In this document: positions 59,523-64,000 of the stretch, in pieces
Layout of the letters: the number at the start of each line of letters is the position of its first letter
Numbering within the stretch: the first letter of the stretch is position 1
DNA from: JAABUE01 sp037440925
GTDB taxonomy: Bacteria; Chloroflexota; Anaerolineae; Anaerolineales; Villigracilaceae
Direction of reading: 5' to 3'
NCBI GenBank assembly: GCA_037440925.1
Contig: JBBITF010000004.1
Span: 1 to 64,000 of the forward strand
DNA: 64,000 nt
Translations under genes and position numbers: made by a program
The notes under the pieces: generated by a model
What the model saw: the letters and a program-made list of their open reading frames with translations, nothing else
What the model was told of the DNA's origin: nothing
Database searches by the model: none

Positions 59523-60012
59523 GCCGTTTGGTAAAAATCCACAAATCATCCCCTTCTGCATACAAGTCGCGCAGGGTGGCTTCGTGCCGATAGCCCATAG
59601 ACAGGTAGAAGGCGCGCGCCGGGGCATATTTGGGCGTGCCAGAGGTCTCAATGACCAGGATGCGCCCGTTTTTCTGGCGCACGGTTTCTTCGGCCTGTTT
59701 GAGCAGTCTGCGCCCTACGCCCAAACGCTGAGCGCCAGGATGTACAACAATCCAATATAAATCATAGACGCGGTCGGTCAGGGAGCGAGGACCCACACAG
59801 ACAAAGCCCAACACCTTTGGACCTTGCTTTTCGACGAAAAAAGTGTAGCCGCTGATTTCGATGCCCAGGCGCACATATTCCTCCCAAATCTCAGCCACAC
59901 ATTGTACTTCTTCGGCGTTGAACACGCCCGCCTGAGCCGCAATTCGACAGATGGCCGGGCCATCTTCAGGCATAGCCAGGCAGATTGTAGATAAAGAGGG
60001 AAGCGTCATCAT
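59485..60012 (-). CDS. GNAT-family N-acetyltransferase
   Basis: 175 aa. Acetyl-CoA-binding motif A is VHPGAQRLGVGRRLLKQAEETVRQ, followed by VIETSGTPKYAPARAFYLSMGY, the motif B end of small-molecule GNATs. The N-terminal part (RIAAQAGVFNAEEVQCVAEIWEEY) contacts substrate. Start is either of two adjacent ATGs (60012 or 60009). Substrate unknown. Confidence 0.88.
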   Translation of the reverse strand: MMTLPSLSTICLAMPEDGPAICRIAAQAGVFNAEEVQCVAEIWEEYVRLGIEISGYTFFVEKQGPKVLGFVCVGPRSLTDRVYDLYWIVVHPGAQRLGVGRRLLKQAEETVRQKNGRILVIETSGTPKYAPARAFYLSMGYRHEATLRDLYAEGDDLWIFTKRLTLPDALSTQCE

Positions 60013-60050
60013 AATCGTGTGGGGGATTTTACCACGCTGGGCAGTTGGAC

Positions 60051-60056
60051 TATAAT
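60051..60056 (+). promoter_or_regulatory. -10 box TATAAT of a leaderless gene
   Basis: TATAAT with six bases (ATCCCC) to ATG 60063. Confidence 0.65.
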
Positions 60057-60062
60057 ATCCCC

Positions 60063-60533
60063 ATGATTGAATTGACTATCCCAGGGCGCGGCTCTCTGCG
60101 CCTCCAGCATCTGGTCATGGATGTGAACGGCACCCTGGCGATAGATGGCGTCTTGATAGAGGGCGTATCTAAACGCATTGCCGCCCTGCGCGACCGCCTG
60201 ACCGTTCACCTGCTCACTGCCGATACACACGGCCGGCAGTCCGTCATTGATCAGCAACTTGGCCTCACCGCCATCCGCATCCAACCTGGGCAAGAGACGG
60301 AGCAAAAAGCCGCATATGTGCGCAGTTTGGGAGCAGAGAGCGTGGCGGCCGTAGGTCAGGGCGCCAACGATGCCGCCATGCTCAAGACCGCCGGGCTGGG
60401 CATCTGCGTCCTTTCGCCTGAAGGCGTAGCCATCGAGACGCTCATCGGTGCAGATTTGCTTGTGCCAAACATTCACGCCGCCTTCGATTTGCTAGATAAA
60501 CCCCTGCGTATCATTGCCAGTTTGCGCCGCTAG
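60063..60533 (+). CDS. HAD-like soluble P-type ATPase-related hydrolase (COG4087 type)
   Basis: 156 aa, probably leaderless. HAD motifs are present in the altered form of this group: MDVNGTLAIDG at motif I (Asp then Asn), TADTHG at motif II and GQGANDAAMLKTAGLGI at motif IV, with Gln where many relatives have Asp or Asn. It matches the P-domain of P-type ATPases without membrane helices. Function is unestablished; phosphatase activity is plausible. A DUF389-SH3 gene begins 1 nt after its stop. Confidence 0.85.
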   Translation: MIELTIPGRGSLRLQHLVMDVNGTLAIDGVLIEGVSKRIAALRDRLTVHLLTADTHGRQSVIDQQLGLTAIRIQPGQETEQKAAYVRSLGAESVAAVGQGANDAAMLKTAGLGICVLSPEGVAIETLIGADLLVPNIHAAFDLLDKPLRIIASLRR

Positions 60534-60534
60534 C

Positions 60535-61845
60535 ATGGACTTCCCCAATTTGCCCCCCCCCCCGCCTGAAGAACCCTGGCCGCCAGTGCGCCCGCCCGCC
60601 TCTCGCGCCCGCCGGCGCCGCGCCCGCCGCACCTTCTTCCCAAAAGACGCTGAAGGTCGCGCCGCCGTGCTGGACACGCTGGCGCATCGCGCTTACCCCA
60701 CCCTCGAACTTTTCATCTTCTCCCTGCTATGCGGTGCTATCTTGGGATTAGGCCTTCTGCTGGATTCGCACGGCCTGTTGTTCTTTGGGATTCTGCTGGC
60801 CCCGCTCATGGCGCCCTGGGTGGGTCTTACGTTGGCTACTGTCACCGGCACGCCGCGACTGTTTGCGCAAACCCTGGCTGGCCTGCTGGTGAGCGCGGCG
60901 CTGGTCTTCCTGACCGGCGCATTGTCGGGGTTGGCTGCTCGCCTGTTCGAGCCGCTCACGCTCACCCATGCCTTTCTACATAGCCGCTTGTGGATTCCCG
61001 ATCTGATCATCCTGGCCTTTGGCGCCATTTTGCTGAATCTATCCTTCGTCCGCTCCGAAGAAAAGCCCTACCTGCCTAGTGTGCTGGTGGCCTACGAGCT
61101 CTTCTTGCCGCTCAGCGCAGGCGGCTTCGGGCTGGGCAGCGGCGTGGAATACCTCTGGCCGTATGGCATTCTCGTCTTCCTTGTCCATCTGGCCTGGGCG
61201 ACCTTGTTCGGCGTGGGCGCGTTGGCTGCGCTACGCTTCCGTCCCCGCTCGGTTGGCGGATACGTTTTCGCCTTGGCGGTCGCCTGCATTTCTCTTGCGA
61301 CGGTAGGATGGCTGGCCCAACCGGGCAAAGATGCATCGCCGTCGTTGACCGAACCGACTGCCACCAGCCCCGCAGCAACGTCGCCCGCCTTGCCCGTTCC
61401 AACGCCCTCTGCCACCCCGCCTCTTACAGCGACCCCCGTGCTGCTGAGGCCAACCGAGACCGAACCGGCCCCCGAAACCGACACTCCCTCTCCCCTGCCG
61501 TCGCCCACCTTTGCGACCGAAGAGGCCGGCCTATCCATCACAGAGAGCGCAGTCGTCACCGCCTCTCCCCAAGCCACGCCGGTTTATGCCCTCATCCGCG
61601 CACGTGAGGGCGGCGGCGCCTTTCTACGCAAAGAACCCGGCAGCAGCGTGCTGGCTACTCTCGAAAATGGTTCGCTGGTCGAAATCCTGCCAGGAATACA
61701 GGAAAAGAATGGCGCGGTCTGGATTCACGTTGTTGTCACGCGAAACGAGATTCGGGTCGAGGGGTGGATCATCCAAGATGTGCTGGAGACGGCCACCCCT
61801 GTCCCGAACTGGGAGCCGAGCGAAACCCCCACGCCAACGCCGTAG
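60535..61845 (+). CDS. DUF389 membrane protein with C-terminal SH3-like domain
   Basis: 436 aa. The very N-terminus is Pro-rich (NLPPPPPEEPWPPVRPP) then Arg-rich. Residues 55-270 hold about six helices and the DUF389 signatures ILLAPLMAPWVGLTLA and VLVAYELFLPLSAGGFG. A long Ser/Thr/Pro linker follows (275-355), then an SH3b-like domain (YALIRAREGGGAFLRKEPGSSVLATLENGSLVEILPG...VEGWIIQDVL) that should lie outside the cell and may bind the wall. The linker-SH3 fusion to DUF389 is unusual. ATG 60535 follows the HAD gene's stop. Confidence 0.83.
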   Translation: MDFPNLPPPPPEEPWPPVRPPASRARRRRARRTFFPKDAEGRAAVLDTLAHRAYPTLELFIFSLLCGAILGLGLLLDSHGLLFFGILLAPLMAPWVGLTLATVTGTPRLFAQTLAGLLVSAALVFLTGALSGLAARLFEPLTLTHAFLHSRLWIPDLIILAFGAILLNLSFVRSEEKPYLPSVLVAYELFLPLSAGGFGLGSGVEYLWPYGILVFLVHLAWATLFGVGALAALRFRPRSVGGYVFALAVACISLATVGWLAQPGKDASPSLTEPTATSPAATSPALPVPTPSATPPLTATPVLLRPTETEPAPETDTPSPLPSPTFATEEAGLSITESAVVTASPQATPVYALIRAREGGGAFLRKEPGSSVLATLENGSLVEILPGIQEKNGAVWIHVVVTRNEIRVEGWIIQDVLETATPVPNWEPSETPTPTP

Positions 61846-61873
61846 AGTCATTAAAAGCCCAAAGAATAACCCC

Positions 61874-62446
61874 ATGAGCAATCTCCTGCGAGAACACACC
61901 CTGAGCGGTGGGCAAGTCATCCAAATGGCGCAAGGCGACCTGACGCTCGAAAAAGTGGATGCGATTGTCAACGCAGCCAATTCATATTTGCAGCATGGCG
62001 GCGGAGTGGCTTGGGCCATCGTCCAACGCGGGGGAGATGTGATTCAAGACGAGAGCGACGCCTGGATTCGCGCCCACGGCCCCGTCTCCCATGCGCGTCC
62101 GGCCTGGACTTCGGGCGGGCGGCTGCCGGCGAGATACGTCATCCACGCGGTGGGCCCGCTGTGGGGCGAGGGCGAGGAAGAGGCCAAATTGACGGCAGCG
62201 GTCAGCGGCTCCTTGCAGGTTGCCGACGAGTTGCGGCTGCAATCTATCGCTTTCCCGGCGATCTCCACCGGTATCTTTGGTTTCCCCAAAGAACAAGCCG
62301 CGCGAGTCCTCCTATCGGCCATTCAATCTTATTTTGCCAGGCAAACCTCGCAGATTCGAATCGTCCGCCTGGTGCTGTATGACCAAGAGACGCTGTCGGC
62401 ATTCTGCACAGTCTATGATCACCTCCTCGCAAAATCCAAAACTTAA
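61874..62446 (+). CDS. Macro domain protein
   Basis: 190 aa, a single Macro domain. ADP-ribose-binding features are GDLTLEKVDAIVNAANSYLQHGGGVAWAIVQRGG (Asn and Gly-rich loop) and the second loop PAISTGIFGFPKEQAARVLLSAI. It would remove or bind ADP-ribose or O-acetyl-ADP-ribose. No ADP-ribosyltransferase is in the window. Its end overlaps the TrmH-family gene by 32 nt, so the two are likely co-expressed. Confidence 0.92.
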   Translation: MSNLLREHTLSGGQVIQMAQGDLTLEKVDAIVNAANSYLQHGGGVAWAIVQRGGDVIQDESDAWIRAHGPVSHARPAWTSGGRLPARYVIHAVGPLWGEGEEEAKLTAAVSGSLQVADELRLQSIAFPAISTGIFGFPKEQAARVLLSAIQSYFARQTSQIRIVRLVLYDQETLSAFCTVYDHLLAKSKT

Positions 62447-63185
62447 ACTGGCGCGCGCCTTACAAGGACGTTCCAGAGAGCGCCGCCAGGCCGGTGCATT
62501 CCTGGCAGAGGGCGTGCGGCTGGTCGAAGAGGCCGCCAATAGACAGTGGGGATTTCGATTTGTTCTATACGACCAGACATTGAACGAGCGCGGAACGTCG
62601 CTGGTGAAAAGCCTGAAGTCGCACGGCGTGGAATGCGAAGAGATCCCGCCCAGCCTGATGAAATCGTTGAGTGACACGGAGACCTCGCAAGGCATCCTCG
62701 CCGTTCTCAACTTATCGCCCATTCCCTATCCTGCATTGCTCACCTTCCTCCTCATCCCCGACCAGGTGCGCGACCCCGGCAACCTGGGGACGCTGCTACG
62801 CACAGCCTGGGCGGCAGGCGTTCAGGCGGTTTTTCTCCCACCCGAAACAACAGATGCCTTTGCGCCAAAAGTGGTGCGCGCCGCTATGGGGGCGCATTTC
62901 CATCTTCCCATTCACACAATGAGTTGGAATGAAATCGAACAAGTATGCCGGCAAGCCAGTTTACAGGTTTTCCTGGCCGATATGAGCGGAACCCCCTGTT
63001 GGACAACCAACCTTCGCCCTCCACTGGCTCTGATTGTGGGCGGCGAAGCGCAGGGCGCCAGCCGCGAGGCGCATAAATTGGCGCACACGCGGGTAAGTAT
63101 TCCTATGCCAGGCGGGGCAGAGTCACTGAATGCAGGCGTGGCGGGAGCAATTTTGATGTTCGAGGTATGCAGGCAAAGAGAGTAA
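62415..63185 (+). CDS. TrmH/SpoU-family RNA 2'-O-methyltransferase
   Basis: 256 aa from ATG 62415 (MITSSQNPKLKLARAL), the usual family start; a longer in-frame frame to 62220 lies inside the macro gene. SpoU motifs: motif 1 DQVRDPGNLGTLLRTAWAAG, motif 2 LALIVGGEAQGAS and motif 3 SIPMPGGAESLNAGVAGAILMFE, forming the knotted SAM site. N-terminal substrate-binding domain of the L30e type (LAEGVRLVEEAANR). It probably methylates 23S rRNA or tRNA ribose; the target is unknown. Confidence 0.93.
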   Translation: MITSSQNPKLKLARALQGRSRERRQAGAFLAEGVRLVEEAANRQWGFRFVLYDQTLNERGTSLVKSLKSHGVECEEIPPSLMKSLSDTETSQGILAVLNLSPIPYPALLTFLLIPDQVRDPGNLGTLLRTAWAAGVQAVFLPPETTDAFAPKVVRAAMGAHFHLPIHTMSWNEIEQVCRQASLQVFLADMSGTPCWTTNLRPPLALIVGGEAQGASREAHKLAHTRVSIPMPGGAESLNAGVAGAILMFEVCRQRE

Positions 63186-63269
63186 TTGAGAAAAGCATCA
63201 CAACAAAATGCTCCTGTTCAACTCACAAAACTGAGCAAGGAAACCTTACACCGTAGTTATGAGGCCCCC

Positions 63270-64000
63270 ATGAAAATCCGCTCGATTACCTATTTCTTCA
63301 ACCCTGGCTGGCCTCCCGACGAGGCTAAAATGCGCTCTGCCAGTAGATTCCTGATGGAAGCAAAACAAGCCTTTGAGCAGGCTGGTTTTGAAGTGCAGAC
63401 CATTCGCCTGGCGACTACACCCTTTTCTTACCTACTGGGCAGGCGCATTAAAGAAACTCCTTACCTGGCCGAAGCCATGGAGACGTTGCTATCTCACTTT
63501 GGAGTGGCTTATGCCTCGCTCGGCCCGGCTTTCCCCGATGTTCCCGGCAGTTACGAGATCATCCCCGAGGCGCTTGCCAAATCGCAAAACATTTTCTTCT
63601 CTGGCGTAATGGCCGACATCGAGAACGGCATTTCATTGGCCGCAGTACGCGCCTGCGCAGAAGTCATCGTCCGCACAGCAGGCATCACCCCCGATGGCTT
63701 TGCCAACCTGCGCTTCGCTGCGCTGGCCAATGTCCCGGCTGGAGCGCCTTTCTTCCCAGCCGCCTACCATCAAGGGGACAAGCCGGCATTTGCCCTTGCC
63801 ACCCAAGCAGCAGACCTGGCTCTGGAGGCTTTCAAGGAAGTCAGAACGGTCAACCAGGGAGCCGCCGCCCTGGTTACGGCCCTGGAAACGTATGCAAGCC
63901 GATTGACATCCGTAGCCAAACAATTGCAATTCCGCTTTGGGGCGCAATTTGGCGGCATTGATTTTTCGTTGGCGCCCTTTCCAGCCGATGATCAATCGTT
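63270..64000 (+). CDS. DUF711 family protein, partial (cut by window end)
   Basis: At least 243 codons, open at 64000. It begins MKIRSITYFFNPGWPPDEAK, with KQAFEQAGFEVQTIRLATTPF, a SGVMADIENGISLAAVRACAEVI block and FRFGAQFGGIDFSLAPFPADD at the cut. This is the DUF711/UPF0210-like enzyme fold, crystallised in other bacteria but of unknown activity. ATG 63270 has a GAGG four bases upstream. No other start is needed. Confidence 0.85.
   Translation, partial: MKIRSITYFFNPGWPPDEAKMRSASRFLMEAKQAFEQAGFEVQTIRLATTPFSYLLGRRIKETPYLAEAMETLLSHFGVAYASLGPAFPDVPGSYEIIPEALAKSQNIFFSGVMADIENGISLAAVRACAEVIVRTAGITPDGFANLRFAALANVPAGAPFFPAAYHQGDKPAFALATQAADLALEAFKEVRTVNQGAAALVTALETYASRLTSVAKQLQFRFGAQFGGIDFSLAPFPADDQS

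Noticed and set aside
1..64000. tRNA, rRNA or known riboswitches
   Set aside because: Intergenic regions were read by eye; no cloverleaf with the TTCGA-type T-loop or rRNA landmark was seen. A covariance scan could still find one.

Overview
The window looks like a piece of a draft or metagenome-assembled genome from the phylum Chloroflexota, most likely class Anaerolineae. This rests on gene content and style and was not tested by search. The content includes lipoproteins with Thr/Pro/Ala-rich linkers behind the lipobox, a YkoD-like fused ECF ATPase, a decayed MalT/BTAD regulator of a type common in that class, GC-rich coding DNA and abundant short hairpin repeats. Two 100-N gaps are present. 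Both are flanked by identical sequence (31 and 55 nt), so they look like unmerged contig overlaps. I see no rRNA, tRNA, CRISPR array or intact insertion sequence.

Layout. 1-4.2 kb: a large unknown protein and a decayed MalT/BTAD regulator. 4.2-8.1 kb: a three-gene cassette resembling DprE2, DprE1 and an AftB-like GT-C transferase, which suggests D-arabinofuranose donor synthesis and use. 8.2-12.2 kb: dnaE, interrupted on paper by gap 1. 12.3-18.5 kb: a secreted TAP-type peptidase lipoprotein, an SDR and two tandem M1-like (gluzincin) lipoproteins. 18.7-24.4 kb: mutM, a membrane-anchored protein, hsp20, an MFS exporter, an aldo/keto reductase and a PilZ protein. 24.6-28.8 kb: a SAM hydroxide adenosyltransferase followed by an ECF vitamin-type transporter. 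28.9-33.2 kb: yqeY, pgpH-like, ybeY, dgkA and an endonuclease IV-like gene. 33.5-36.5 kb: assorted small genes, a sugar dehydrogenase lipoprotein, OsmC and NYN proteins. 36.5-37.1 kb: a 672-bp non-coding stretch with a candidate structured RNA and a MITE. 37.2-47.1 kb: gyrB, a 1331-aa multi-GAF histidine kinase, FIST and a class V aminotransferase. 47.1-52.8 kb: pepF, a translationally coupled GNAT-like/TraB-GumN/GNAT-like operon, a membrane protein and a small protein. 53.3-64 kb: ssb, an AlkZ-related protein, a coaE fusion, cdaA-cdaR-der, GNAT, HAD, DUF389-SH3, macro domain, TrmH/SpoU and a DUF711 gene cut by the window end.

How it fits together. CdaA/CdaR and the PgpH-like HD phosphodiesterase would make and degrade c-di-AMP. 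YbeY, Der, DgkA, GyrB, DnaE, Ssb, MutM and CoaE are housekeeping. The cell-surface theme is strong: D-Araf cassette, peptidase lipoproteins, sugar dehydrogenase lipoprotein and undecaprenol kinase.

Notable non-coding structure. (1) Heptanucleotide tandem repeats occur at 5056-5098, 6471-6505 and 16829-16905; the last lies in-frame inside a lipoprotein gene. (2) Double-hairpin repeats have covarying stems. (3) A 153-bp MITE carries an exact 8-bp target duplication and has a degenerate relative 16 kb away. (4) At least seven genes have a TANAAT box 6-7 nt before the start codon, which implies leaderless mRNAs. Residue numbers are counted from the starts chosen here. Family assignments are from recognition of motifs by eye.
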